A stretch of DNA of 64,000 bases from Cyanophora paradoxa (GCA_004431415.1 QPMI01000154.1:36286-100285), one strand, 5' to 3'; shown: positions 1 through 10,800, counted from the first letter of the stretch. Notes: generated from the letters alone by a model not told the origin. Translations and numbers: made by a program.

Positions 1-305
1 TTGGTGACCACTACAAGGTGGTTGTTGATATCCCTCCAGACGTCTACGCTGTTTGTCAAGTAGAGGGTGGAACCCCAAACATTGCTGTGGTGATTACTCC
101 ATATGATAATTTCGGGATCGCTTATCATGGTGTAAATTTCGGCCTTGAAGACTACCAGTTCTTGGTGAGAGCTACAAAATTCGGTATTTATAAATGCATT
201 CTCTATGCAGAAAGAACCGATGCTATCGCAAGGCAGAATACCTATGCGGAGTACTACGGCACTAATAGGTACTTCCCCATTTTCGGACAGGATACTGCCC
301 CGTAG
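1..305 (+). CDS. Partial hypothetical protein, virus- or mobile-like context
   Basis: The frame is open to the left edge of the window, so the N-terminus is missing. About 100 residues are visible, ending at TAG 303-305. The protein is moderately hydrophobic and aromatic-rich, with motifs such as PPDVYAVCQVEGGTPNIAV and TNRYFPIFGQD. I recognise no domain. Codon use is AT-richer than in the genes beyond 1.5 kb, and no intron is evident. The neighbour is a broken HNH-AP2 endonuclease of a kind common in phages and large DNA viruses. An endogenous viral or mobile fragment is therefore possible, but this is inference. Confidence 0.35.
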   Translation, partial: GDHYKVVVDIPPDVYAVCQVEGGTPNIAVVITPYDNFGIAYHGVNFGLEDYQFLVRATKFGIYKCILYAERTDAIARQNTYAEYYGTNRYFPIFGQDTAP

Positions 306-678
306 AGAATATCCCTAATTATTTGCCGAGACCTCTGATAATGGCCTCATGTCTTGCAGGAGTGTTTGAGTTGCTGCGTCACTTCCATTCGCATGCTCGC
401 CTACAGTCGCATTGTTGTACAGCGGATTTAGATCTTTCTTTTGGAGGTGATCATGACAGCAACAGCGCCAACCGTGAAGCTGAACTCGAAGCTCTTCAGC
501 ACGTAGAAGATCCAGCACCGCCCGGTGTGCACCACCAGAGGGCCGCTCCGTCAATAATGTACCATCTATATCAGGATGCTTGAAGGCTCGCTGAGGTGGC
601 CTCGACATCATTTTGTTTGCTTTTGAAAAAAAGAAACAGGGACAGCCAGCCGTTTCAAACACATAGATAGCTTTTTAT
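306..678. other. No supported gene
   Basis: Both strands carry open frames of about 86-115 codons here, overlapping each other. Neither shows a recognisable domain or convincing codon bias. I treat the stretch as spacer, or as further remnant of the element at the left end. Confidence 0.4.
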
Positions 679-1241
679 TTACGCCCTGTTTTCAATTGGG
701 AAATTAAGACGTAGAAAAGGCCAGTCTGCCTCTGCAGTGTGCTCAAGTAGATACTGATCTCGAGCTCTGGCTGCTTCCTCCGCTGTGGAGAAGCATCCAA
801 CATCGATTGTTTTTCTATTTTTGCCAATGGTAGCAACCCATCTGCTTTTCGATCTGTTGTAACTCACTCCAAGGAATCCGCTGGTGTTATTCGAATTCTT
901 GTCTCGATGCATTCGGTGCTGCTGTTTTGTTACGAACTTTAGATTATCTCTGCGACAATCCAGTTTATCCCCGCTGACACAGAGGATGCTATGATCTGCA
1001 GGAGCTTTCCCTTCACCAGATCTCTAAATTTCTTATGCCATCTCTCTTCAGGGTGGAATGCTACTGGATAGCCATTCGAGTCTATGTAGAACCTCAGACC
1101 AGAGAATTTCTCCTCGTCATCTTTCGAGATTAGCACTGAGTGCACTGTGTTTGGTGTCTTCACCTGAATTGCAGAGTCCATGTATCTTCCTTTCGATAAT
1201 ATAAGAGATTGTGTTCTCTTTATGTCATACACACCCCTCAT
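679..1241 (-). pseudogene. HNH-AP2 homing-endonuclease-like gene, frameshifted
   Basis: The 5' part (ATG at 1241) encodes a segment with FYIDSNGYPVAFHPEERWHK. The 3' part (ending 679) encodes an AP2 DNA-binding domain: GFLGVSYNRSKSRWVATIGK, then DVGCFSTAEEAARARDQYLL. Upstream of the AP2 start, in the same frame, lies an HNH-type segment, ADHSILCVSGDKLDCRRDNL. It can only be joined to the N-terminal part by a one-base shift near 1005-1015, around a GGGAAAG tract (minus strand). A TAG lies just upstream in the AP2 frame. HNH followed by AP2 is the standard order in this mobile endonuclease family, so the two frames are halves of one gene. It is either decayed or carries an indel error. The product would have been a site-specific DNA endonuclease. 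Confidence 0.8.
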
Positions 1242-1730
1242 ATTAAACCGGGAATTTCTAGTGCGGCCTCTCAGTGGACACTAGAATGCCTAAGCTCATA
1301 CCCTAAAGTGAATTCCCAATCAGCCTCAAAGGCTCTCCCGTTAGCTACCTCCTCGAAGCTAAATCGAATTTTATTTTTCAACCCCTAAGGTACCCACGCA
1401 CACGCCCTCCGGCACGTAATAGCAGAGGGAAACGTGTAAAACGATTTTGGTACACGCACGGCAAAATCAGATCGATCTAGTGAGGGAAGACGCTAAATAC
1501 CCATGGAACCGCGGCCCGGAGCGAAGCGAAGTGGCCGTAAGCGGGGTCCATGGGTGTACAACAGAGGGGCGGGGGGGGCCGGGGGGGGGGGGGGGGGGTG
1601 CGGGGGTTAAGGAGGTGGAGGTAGCTATAGTGGGAGGGGTGGGGCGTTAGGGGGAGGCGGGGGGGGGTGGGGGGGGGAAGAATTGATCTAGAGATGCATA
1701 CATAAGAGGACCATGAGCGCGCTGCGCACC
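1242..1730. other. Composition boundary with homopolymer G tracts
   Basis: AT-richer sequence up to about 1.4 kb changes to strongly GC-rich host-like DNA. Between about 1566 and 1680 the plus strand carries several long G runs. A small inverted repeat (TCTAGTG ... CACTAGA, about 1258-1285) sits on the AT-richer side. No gene is supported. The join could be an insertion boundary or an assembly join. Confidence 0.5.
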
Positions 1731-2511
1731 GGGCAGAGAAGCCGCGGAGGGCGTGGGAGAAGGTGTGGTGGAAGCGGACGTGCTCCTCGTGGGCGCCGCC
1801 GTGGTGCCGGCGGGCGGCGGCCCGCGCGTGCCCGCGGACCGCCTCGGCGTGCTCCTCCGTCGCCCCTTCCTTGAGGCCCACGATGTAGTGGCCCTCCTGC
1901 GCCGCCCGCAGCCGCTCGATCTCCTCACGCTGCGCCCGCTCCACCTTCGCGCGCTCGAGCTGCTGCGCATGCTGCTTTTGGGCGTGCGCCGCACGTGCTC
2001 CGGACCCGTCCCCTGCGCGCGCGCACGAGGAGCGGCTCACGAACACGCATGTGATCATGATCGTGATTAGACCATGGGAAGGGCACCTTCGTCTCTCGCG
2101 CTGGGGATCGAATCTTCGCGGGCCGAGGACCTCGGCTGGCCATGGAGCTTGAGCTTCTCCAGCTGCTCGGCCTGGAGCGCCTCGGAGCGCTTCAGGCGCT
2201 CGACCTGCCCGCGGAGCTCCCTAAGCTCCCGGAGCAGATCTTCGTTCACCGCCTGTGAATTCGAAGGCGGAGCAGCTGCGCGCGCGTATGTAACCGTCAG
2301 CGCTGGCGATCCTGCTTATGCTCGCCGTTACTCAAATTCGCCGCAAGCTGAAGGCGCCCTCAACTGGCAGATGCGCGCGGGCACATGTACACGCACGCGA
2401 GTCGGGGTTGGGCGATGTGGACGCGGCGGCAGCCAGCAGCATGGAGCAAGCGATCGCAACCAGCTGCAGTGCGCAGATCGCACGGATCCGCGGCCGGCCG
2501 CGGGGCTGCAT
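1731..2511 (-). CDS. Secreted I9 (subtilase propeptide-like) domain protein, 3' end unresolved
   Basis: A first exon beginning about 2511 would encode a signal peptide with the hydrophobic core ICALQLVAIACSMLLAAAAS. A second exon (about 2252-2131; acceptor ATTCACAG) encodes a heptad-like helix, NEDLLRELRELRGQVERLKR. The third (to about 1731) contains an inhibitor I9 domain: HYIVGLKEGATEEHAEAVRG and later HHTFSHALRGFSAR. I9 domains are propeptides or inhibitors of subtilisin-like proteases. A GTGCGC donor follows SAR, so at least one further exon is expected to the left. Only about 300 bases of GC-rich DNA remain before the composition boundary, and I see no S8 catalytic Asp/His/Ser motif. It may be a stand-alone inhibitor or a truncated subtilase. 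The first exon and its splice are tentative. Confidence 0.55.
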
Positions 2512-3251
2512 GCGGATGCTGCAGCCGCAGCTGCCGACTTCGGTGGACAGGCGCGAGTCTGCCGCGGCCATGATCATGAGGTGAGCTACAACTTAGCCTA
2601 CAAGGGCGATCCGATGATCCGATCGCAGATGGAGCGCTAGCTGTAGGTAGCCGCTGAGCGCAGCTGCTGGGTTAAGTTAAGTTCCCGCGCGCTGCGCGCA
2701 GCTTGCAAGAAGATCTACGTAGGTGGAGAAGTCGAAGCAGCTTGCGGCGCCCGGCCGCGGCGCGGCTCTAATTCACCAAAAAAACATTGCGGCTCAGATC
2801 GCGATCGCGAGATTTCGCATTCATCATTTCTTTTCGTAAGGGGGTACGGGTGCGAAAAACCCAGCGAAAGCATACGCACTGCGGCATGGCCCAGTGGCAT
2901 GCGCAGCCGCCCGGCCCATAGCCAGGCCTAGGCCCTCTAGATCTCATTATAAATCTCTTTGGCAGCCCGGGTCAGCTGCAGCGAAAGCCTCTCCGCAGCG
3001 CCGACCGGAGCCGGGCTTTCGAATTCGCGAGAGGCTAGGGCAGGCGCCGGCCGCGGCCGCGGCCGCGGCGCGGCCGACGCATGTGAGTGTCGTTCAAACG
3101 GTTGATAATGAGCGAAATAGATGCCTATCTCTTCGTTAACGTCCAGAGAATGATTCGATCATGTACGTCTACAGCCCTGGCCGCGGGACCCCGCAGCCGG
3201 GCCGGGCGGGGGCCCCTATATATAGCTAGGCCTGCCTGCAGCTGCATGCAG
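2512..3251. other. Intergenic, palindrome-rich, no gene seen
   Basis: This stretch lies between the 5' end of the I9 gene and the 3' end of the ARL6IP4-like gene. It is rich in short palindromes, such as the GGCCGCGGCC block near 3048-3070 and TATATATAGCTAGG near 3220. No reading frame with consistent domain content was found. Confidence 0.5.
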
Positions 3252-4361
3252 CTACTCGATGCGACGGGCCTTGATGGGATGGTGCGTGGCCTGGTGGTTG
3301 ATAGCTGCGCGCGCACCCGGCGGCCGCGGTTAGCTAGCGAGAGCGGAGCCCCGGGCCGCGGGCGGGGCGAGCTCTCGAGGGGCGCGAACCGAGGTGCTGC
3401 TCGCGGGTCACAATGCGCTCGATGATCTCCCCGCTCCCCTTCACCAGCCGCACCCGCCCCGTCTGCCCCGCCGGCCGCGGCGCGGCCCCCCGCGTGAGAC
3501 CCGAGCGAAGCGGCCAGGGCGGAAGGTGCCGGGGTGCCGGCCCGGCCGGCGCCGCGCACCTCTTCGTCGTAGACCTTGCGGATGACGCTCTCCTTCTTCT
3601 GGTGCTCCTGCGCGCGCCCCGCCGGCCCCCTGTCAGCTGCAGCTGCCGCACGCGCAGCTGCACCGGCGCGCGCGGGGGCCGAGCGCTATAGCCAGCTAGC
3701 ATGGGCCGAGAGGCCGGGGCGGGAGCGCGGCCTTAGCTAGGGATGCTGAAAAGTGTTTTCGACCTTCGCTGGGGCGGTGACCGCAGGCCTAGAGCAGCGG
3801 CTCGCCGAGCCCGAGGGCCGGGCGCCGGCCGGCGCCGGGGTTCGGCGCGCGCGGGGTTGGGGCCGGCCGAGGAGCTCGCACACACACCGTCAAGCTCATT
3901 GGAACCATGACTCGTTTCTTCGCGACGCCATCGCTCGCCGCCGGGGCCGGAGGAGGAAGCGCGGGTGCCGGCGGCCGCGGCCCAGGTAAGGGGCCGTCCG
4001 GGGCAGGCGCCGGCTTCGAACTGCGACTGGAAGCCTCTGATGTGTCTGCCAAGCGCGCGCGAGCGTCAGGGAGGGCGCTGGAGCACGCGCGGCAACTCAA
4101 AGCGATCTCATCAGCGCTCGCACGCGCACCTTCCGCCGCGCGCTTCGCCTTCTTCTCCTCGCGCTTTAGCCGCTTTTTCTCCCGCTTTCTCTCTCGCTTT
4201 TCGCGCCTGCGCTCCCGCTTCCGCTCTTTCCTCTCTTTTCGCCTCGCCGAGCTACCGGACGACGCGCTGCTGCTGCTGCTGGAGCTGGAGCTCGAGCGCG
4301 ATCGGCTGCGCGAGCGGCTGCGGCTTCTGCTTCGGCTGCGCCCCCGCGACGTCCTCCCCAT
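3252..4361 (-). CDS. ARL6IP4: ARL6IP4/SR25-like nuclear splicing regulator
   Basis: ATG at 4361 opens an Arg-Ser repeat (RSRSRSRSRSRS followed by poly-Ser) and a Lys/Arg/Glu-rich helix (RKERKERKRERRREKRERKR). The next exon carries SDGVAKKRVMVPMSLT and ends at a GTGTGTGTGCG donor near 3893. An exon at about 3560-3609 encodes EHQKKESVIRKVYDEE, and the next encodes TGRVRLVKGSGEIIERIVTR. The last exon gives LAINHQATHHPIK and stops at TAG 3254-3252. The order SR-rich N-terminus, KKR-M-PM motif, SVIRKVYD, TGR-R-KG-GE-IE-IV, H-AIN-QAT matches the C-terminal core of ARL6IP4 (SR25). That is a nuclear-speckle protein linked to pre-mRNA splicing. All exon phases join without stops, which supports the model. 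Confidence 0.87.
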
Positions 4362-4684
4362 CTTTTGATCCGGTACCCGGTACCACATGTACAAGCTGCA
4401 CGGCGGTGCGCGCTGCGCCAGCAGGCTGCGGCAGCTGCAGCTGCTCAATCATGCGGCCTGGCAGGCTGATGCAGCTCATGATCAGCGGCTGCAGCTGCGC
4501 ATGCAGACGTCCACCCTTCCCACTCGGGGCGCACCAAGCAGTTCGCCAAGCCGTAATTGCAATTGCAATGTGAACGTACTCGGAAACACGCTGGGCATAT
4601 GCGCACTGTACAGAGCCTTTAGAGGAATCGGAGCGCGGGCCGCGGACGTGGGCCGGGGGCGCGAGCGCGAGCGCCCTGATCCGA

Positions 4685-6420
4685 TCAGTCGCCGAAGAGG
4701 GGCGGGGGCGAGGCGGTGCCCTCGGAGCGGGTGCGCGTGGCGGGGCTCTCCGACCGCGTCGCCGCCACGCTCCGCGGGCTCCCGGCCCCGCCCCAGGGCC
4801 GCCCCGCGAGCCCCTCCTGCCCGTGGGCCCCGCCGCCGCCGCCGCCGGGGCCCTCGGGGGCCGCCCGCGGGTCGAGGAAGAGCTCGGAGGAGGCGCTGAG
4901 GCCGAGCGACGAGGACTCGACGCGGAGCATCCGCTCGAACGAGTCCGACGCCGACAGCAGCGCCGCCGCGCCCTGCGCCCGCGTTCGAGGGGTCGGAGGA
5001 AGAAGAAGAGGGGGGCAGCCGGCGTGCAGCGGACCTGGGGGCGGTGCGGGGCGGGCGGGCCGTCCTGGGCGCTGGAGGAGCGGCGGGAGGGGGCGCCGCC
5101 GCCGCGGGGCGTGGAGTCCCTGGATCCGGAGCCCCCCCCGGAGGCCTGCGGGAGCAGCTGCCCAGCGAGGATGAGCGCGTCGATCTCCCGCTTCCTGCGC
5201 GGCGTTCGAGGCGAGGGGCGCGAGGCGAGGCGGGGTGGGAGGGGCGGGGCGGGGCGGAAGGGCGCGCGTCGCCTCGACCTCTTCCGCCGTGCGAAGGGGC
5301 GACACGCGCACGCCCACCGCCGGCGCCGGCACGGGGCTGCGCGCCGCGCAGCCCTCGGATGTCAGAAGGCCGGCGGGGGCGGCGGGGGCGGGCGCGCCTG
5401 CGCGGCTCGGCGCTGCCGCGGCGGGAGCCCTGCTCTCGGTCGCGGGCCGCCGCCTGCGCGAGGAGGCCCTGCGCGCGGGCGCCGGCGTGAGCGGCGCGGC
5501 GGCGCGGCGCGGGCGCGGCGGCGGCGGGGCGGGGGCGGCGGCGGCGCGCGTCGCAGAGGGAGCGGAGGCGTGCGATCTCGGCGTCGAGCTCGGCGCGCTG
5601 GCGCCCGCGCTCCTCCATGTCCGCGAGCCGCCAGCGGCCCCACTCCCGCATCTCCTCCTCAAAGGCCGCCCGCTCCCGCTCCAGCTCCGCCTGCCCCGCC
5701 CGCACGCGCGCCCGCGCGCCCGCGCGCGTCAAATACGATCCCCGCGCGGTGCAGGGAGGTCTGCACTCGCCTGAAAGCGGTCCGGGTGGGGCGTGTCCGG
5801 GGCGGGCGCGTGCTGCGGACCCGACGCGCTGCCCTGGCGGGGCCGCCCGGCGTCGTGCGGGAGCCGCGGCGCCGGCGGGGCCGCGGCGGGCGTGACGGGC
5901 GAGGCGGGCGAGCTCGGCGCGTTCAGCGCGGGCGGCGCGCGGGCCTTCGCGCCCGTCGCGGGGACGCCGGGGGACGGCGCCGCCGACGCGGGTGACGACG
6001 CGGGCGGCGTCGTGGCCGACATCGGAGAGCTCGAGGCGGGCGAACTCGAGGCCGGCTGCGACGCACGTCACGTCTCAGAGCAGGCTCGCGTCTCGGTGCC
6101 AGGAAGCGGACCGTGCACATGTGGCGCCGAGGGAGCTTCGAGGAGGAGGACATGCGAAGCGCCTGGCTCAGCGGCGGCCTGAGCATCTATGAGCACGACT
6201 GGCGCCTCGTTCGCGTCGGCCGCGCGCACTTGGCGATGGTGCTCGGCTGCGGGGTCGACATTGCCTCTTCATCCTCGCGGCGGGGCTTCCTGATCACGGT
6301 GCGCAGCGGCGAGTCGAACGAGAGCGTTATGGGGGACACGCGCTCGTTTATGTCGATCATGGAATCGACGCGCTCGAGCATGAGCGCGAGGTCCTTCCGG
6401 AGCGCGCGCAGCTCTTCCAT
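4685..6420 (-). CDS. Coiled-coil and disordered protein, unknown function
   Basis: I start at ATG 6420 (MEELRALRKDLALMLERVDS), a strong amphipathic helix. A second exon (about 6059-5753) is Ser/Pro/Ala-rich (PASSSPMSATTPPASSPA) and ends at a GTATTTGACG donor. The next begins AELERERAAFEEEMREWGRW and continues MEERGRQRAELDAEIARLRS, a clear coiled coil. Later exons include RKREIDALILAGQLLPQ and a Ser/Gly-rich C-terminus (SASDSFERMLRVESSSLGLS) ending PPPLFGD at TGA 4687-4685. Long GC-rich stretches on both strands stay open by chance. The frame was chosen by coiled-coil content and splice sites. I do not recognise a family. A scaffold or cytoskeletal role would be a guess. Confidence 0.55.
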
Positions 6421-6774
6421 GCTTCGAATAGGACCGGCGGAGGGCTGCCGGGCGTCGGCTGTGCGTGAGGGCTGACAAAGAAGGCCCGACCCCGGGGACG
6501 AGCGCGGGACGGGTACGCTCACGGCTCGTTTGCAAGCTGGGCCTCGTCACAGCAGCGCCCGCGTTGGAGCGCAGTTCGCATCTCCGGCACAAACAGAATT
6601 GTTCTTGCGGCTCTGGACCCCTGCTCCTGGCCCGTTCAGTCGCACGCCGCGGAACGTTGCAGCGCGCCCGAGGCGCCGCCGCTTCTTCCCAGCCGTATCC
6701 AGGAGCGCTTTTAGAGCATTTCTATAGCGCCTACTGTCGCCTTGCGGGCGTGCGGCGATCGCTGGGCATTCGCA

Positions 6775-8563
6775 ATGGCCCACGCACAGCAGCCACGGCC
6801 GCGTCCAGCGCCAGCGCCGGCCGGTGAGGCGAGCACGAGCTCATCCGACCCTGTTCGCCCTTCCCTCGTGCCCGGCCTGAACGTCGCCGACCTTCGCCCG
6901 ACGACGGCGAGCGCGGCGAACCCGAGCGGCCGGCGCCCGAGCCTCGGCATGACTAGCTACGGCGGCCCCATCCTCAGCTACGCGAGGCGTCCGCCGTCCG
7001 CCGGGCCGGCTGCCCCCTCGGCCCGCACCCGCGCCATCCAAAGCCTGGTCCGCCGCCCGCCCCGCATGCCCCGCCCCGCACGCCCCGCCGCCCGCGCCAA
7101 CGCGTCCGTCAGCCGCCGGAGATCTGGGCGCGGGTGCTCTCGCACGTGCCGCAGGCGACGCTGGTGCGGCTCTCGGCGGTCTCGCGGGAGTGGCAGCGCA
7201 TCTGCTGGCGCCCGGAGCTCTGGGAGCGCTTCGAGCTGGAGGTCCAGGGCCGCGTCCCCTTCCGCACCGTCCTCTCATACCTCCGCCGCATCGCCGGCAT
7301 CCCCCCGCCCCTCTCCTCCGCCCCCTCCTCCTCCGCCGCCGCCACGCCCCGCACCGGGCCCGCCTCCGCCCGCGCCTCCGCCGCCGCCGCGCCTCCGCCC
7401 CCTCCGCCTCCGCGGCCGCCGCCGACGGGGCGGCGGGAGGACGTGCCGCGGGAGGTGGACCTGCGCTGTGCCAAGGGGCCCGTGGGCCTGCGGCAGGACA
7501 CGGGGCGGGACCTGATCGCGCTGCTGGGCCCCGCCGAGCGCCTCGTGCTGCCCCGCTTCCTCGTCCACCCCTGCCTCGTCGAAGCCGCCTTCGCCGCCCT
7601 GCCCCGCCTCCGCCTCCTCCGCATCTCCGCCGCGGGGGGTACCGACGAGCTATGGCTCCGCGGCGGCGCCCGCGCGCACTTCCCGGCCGCCCTTGCCGGC
7701 TTCGAATCCGAACTGGTCCTCTTCCTGGAGGGCCAGCCGCTGCGGGCCCTCCCGCCCGGCCTGCGCTCCCTGCGCGCCTCCTTCCGCACGGGCGACGCGG
7801 GGCCCGAGGGGGCCGTGGAGGCGGCGGGGGCCTGCCTGGCGGCCCTCGAGACCCTCGACCTGACCCTCCTCGGGGACGCCTTCAACGGCGAGCCGCTCCG
7901 CTTCTCCGACTGGGACCTCAGTGCGCCCTTAATAGCTTTCTCATCGCGTACCCCCCTGACTTCGTTCGCAGAGTGCCTGCTCCGGGACCTGCCGCAGCTG
8001 CGCGTGCTGCGGCTGCCGCACACGCGCTGCTCGGAGGGCATGCTTCAGGCCCTCGCCGCCCGCCTCGAGGCCCGCGCCCCCGCCCGCCCCTCCCTGTACC
8101 CCCGCCTCACTTCCCCCCCCTCCACCTCCCAGGAACTGGAGGTGGGTACGCCGGACGTGAAGGCGCCCGTGCTGAAGAACGCGCCGCGGCTGCGCGTCCT
8201 CCGCCTCTCCGCCCCCCTCCGGCGCGCCCCCCGGCCCGCCCGAACAGCCGGCGCCCTGACGCCGGCCCGGCCCGCGGCAGGTCGTTCGGGGCGCAGCACT
8301 GCGGGGCGCTGCAGCGGGTGGAGCTGGACGCCTCGCGGGCCGGCGAGGTCCCCGCCGACCTCTGGAACTGCCCCGAGCTCTCTCTCCTCCGCTTCCTCCG
8401 CGGCGCCCCGGGGCCCGTCTCCGCCGTCGGCTGCCCCAAGTTCCCGGGGCGCCCCGAGGGGCCCAACGTGCACGGCCACCCCGCCCGCGCTCCGGCACCT
8501 GACCCCGCCGCCTCCGCCTCCGCCCGCGCCCGCCGCCCCTCCCTCCCGGGCCCCGCCCGCTAG
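6775..8563 (+). CDS. F-box protein with leucine-rich C-terminal region
   Basis: ATG 6775 begins a disordered Ala/Pro N-terminus (exon 1 to about 7047; donor GTCCGC). Exon 2 starts at 7113 with an F-box: PPEIWARVLSHVPQATLVRL then SAVSREWQRICWRPELWERF. F-box domains bind SKP1 in SCF ubiquitin ligases. Leucine-rich segments follow, such as LVEAAFAALPRLRLLRISAA, LPPGLRSLRA and LRDLPQLRVLRLPHT, consistent with an LRR-type substrate receptor. A 51-nt intron (7921-7971) is a multiple of three and has no stop, so it can be mistaken for coding. The last part (GALQRVELDASRAGEVPADL) ends at TAG 8563. Proline-rich expansion around 7300-7430 may include another intron. Confidence 0.75.
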
Positions 8564-9690
8564 TTTCGCATTTCGCAGAAGAGACAAGCCCCGATTCGAA
8601 TTATCTTAGCTAGATAATCATGTCGACGTCGCCGAAAGCACTGGGGGCTCACAAGATTCGGAAAATGAATAAAGGCGAACGCAATCATGATCCTAGGGGC
8701 TGAGCAGCCTGGCAGCTTCGGAAGGAAGCGGGCCTGCAGCGCCGCATACGTAAAGGCTACTCAACATCAGAGGGCGAAGATTATGCGAGGGATCATCGGA
8801 TGTGCCTCCCCTCGATCATGAGCCCAGAAAGCTCGAACCTTCATCTGCGCGTCCTTCGCCTGCGACAGCGTCAAGCGCACCCGCGGCCGTCGACGTAAGC
8901 GTCGGACGTCGACGTCGACGTCGGCGCAATTTGCAAGTGTATTGAGCGCGCGACCAGGCGCACCTCTTTCACGGTCTTTTCCCATCCGCCGTTTCTCTGG
9001 CCTGATTTCCGTCTTGTGAGACGCGCGAGAGCTCTAGCTCTCAAGATCTCACAATCGATATCAGGCACCTCTTTCGCAATGTGCCGTCCCCCCTACCGTC
9101 TAAATCAGATTGCGAGATGCAATTCCGATCGCGAGCTCGATCAACGCGCTTGGCCATGGGCCGGGGTCGCGCACCACGCCTACGCCAGTGGTGAAGGCGA
9201 AGCACATTGCGCTGATGAATACTCCAGCAGAGACCCAGACATCGAGCAGAGTTAATGGCCTTGTGACCGGGGAGCGCCAGTCGACGGCCGCGAGGCGGCG
9301 AAGCCGTATCATGCTAGCGCTCCGCGTTGCCGCAGTGCGATTCTTCGGCGGATCCTGCGCTCGAGAGCATGAGATGGTGTGCGCTACCGGAGCCAACTTG
9401 CGCGAGAACATGGCTCTGGCGGCGGCACACACGCGCGTGCTTGATGCGAACGAAGCGTGTTTCGTATTCGCAGAACGGGTACGCGTCAGTCAGGTGGCTG
9501 ACCTTCCAAATGTGCGATGACTGTCAGGTGCGCGTTGCCGGTGCTGATCGTTAGGCCGGGCGATCGCCTCCACTCTCATTCTTCAGCGGCAAGCAGAACC
9601 AAGTGCGCTCCTTAAGCGCGCGTGCGTACACGCCGCCGACGCACAGCTGCTAACATACACGCCATGATGCGCAGGCGCTAGATCGCGATT
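8564..9690. other. Intergenic, no gene seen
   Basis: About 1.1 kb of mixed composition with many restriction-site-like palindromes, such as GTCGACGTCGACGTCGACG near 8887-8925. Open frames on both strands are short and lack domain or splice support. Confidence 0.5.
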
Positions 9691-9691
9691 G

Positions 9692-9838
9692 CTGGTGTCC
9701 ATGGCGGGCTACGACCTCTCGCACTTCGTGCCCTACGCGCTACGCGCTGGTGGGTGTCCATGGCGGGCTACGACCTCTCGCACTTCGTGCCCTACGCGCT
9801 GGTGGGCGACCTCTCGCACTTCGTGCCCTACGCGCTCC
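9692..9838 (+). repeat. Imperfect triple repeat around a start codon
   Basis: A block containing ATGGCGGGCTACGACCTCTC and CACTTCGTGCCCTACGCGCT occurs at about 9692-9741 and again at about 9751-9802. A third, shorter copy (GACCTCTCGCACTTCGTGCC onward) is at about 9808. The first two ATGs (9701 and 9760) are 59 bases apart, so the first is out of frame with the second. Confidence 0.85.
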
Positions 9839-10097
9839 AGCGCCGCGACCTGGCGCGCGGCGACCTCCGCCGCGTCCTCGACAGCTCCTGGAACACGAGC
9901 GTGACCACCGCCGCCTGGAACCGCGGGACGAACCAGCGCTACAGCTGCCCGCTGGCGCGCAGCAGCGGTACTATCAGCAGGGCGATGCCTTCCGCGACAT
10001 GCGCTCGGATCTGCGCCGGGCGTTGCAGAACGAGTACGGCTCAGCGGGGCGGGCTGCCTACGCCGACCTTCAACGTTTCTACGGGCGCCGTCGCTGA
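9760..10097 (+). CDS. Small two-exon protein of 91 residues, unknown
   Basis: Exon 1 (9760-9900) encodes MAGYDLSHFVPYALVGDLSH and then an Arg-rich segment, ending SWNTS at a GTGACC donor. Exon 2 (9963-10097; acceptor GGCGCGCAG) gives QRYYQQGDAFRDMRSDLRRA and ends LQRFYGRRR. Both exons are in phase, giving 91 residues. The peptide DLSHFVPYAL occurs twice in tandem. The second ATG is preferred because translation from the upstream duplicated ATG (9701) goes out of frame. There is no known domain. The charged, aromatic helix content could suit a small structural or flagellar protein, but nothing proves it. Confidence 0.5.
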
Positions 10098-10800
10098 TCT
10101 TGCTTGGCGTTGCCACGGTGCGCTGCATGTGATCTGGATATCCGATCATATAGCTGACTCGTGCTTTTATAGTGGCGCGCAGCTGTACATGCATATGGAC
10201 TGCCTGCAGCTGATTATAGCTTCAGAGTCTGCAAGTTCTCACGCCTTTCACATCTATAAAGCGTTCATTGTGCAACTTAAGCTTCCCGTGCCTTTCACAG
10301 TCTGCAAACTCTTGCGCCGTTCGAATTCACACGTTTCTCAGTTCGCTTGAGCATTACATTGTGCATTGTTTGCGCGACTGTCTTGCGTGTTTGAGAATTG
10401 AATTCGAATTCGAGATTTTCAACTTTAGCCGCTAAAAACAGGAGGGGCTGCGGGGCCTTACCGGTACCCCAACGATTCAGGGCCGAGCCACTAGTACTAA
10501 TCACGGGGGGCCGAAGGCGGTGCGGGGTGGGATTGGCCAGCGGCGCCAAGGCCGGGGCGGGGGGCCGGGGCAACTTCGGGCGGGGACCTGCCGCAGTGCG
10601 AGGCGATGATGGGCGGCGCCACCCGCGAACGCTGACGCTGTGCGCGCGGGGCCGCTGCTATGAATCCCCTGCAAGACAGCCCCCCGCGGCCGGGCCCCGC
10701 GGCCGCCGTGAGGCCCAGCCGCCGCCCTCCGCAAGGCCCGGGCGCCGGAGAGAGGGGGAGTGGACGCCGGGGTCGCCGCTCGATGCTCCCTAAAATTCGA
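10098..10800. other. Intergenic, no gene supported
   Basis: AT-richer DNA to about 10440, including two related motifs near 10225-10310 (TTTCACATCTATAAAG and TTTCACAGTCTGCAAAC). GC-rich DNA then leads into the minisatellite. Open frames on both strands overlap and show no domain. Confidence 0.4.

Noticed and set aside
4482-6071. A 529-codon open frame covering most of the coiled-coil locus
   Set aside because: It reads through predicted introns and alternates between coiled-coil sequence and low-complexity Arg/Pro/Ala typical of shadow frames. Splice sites support a multi-exon model in changing frames.
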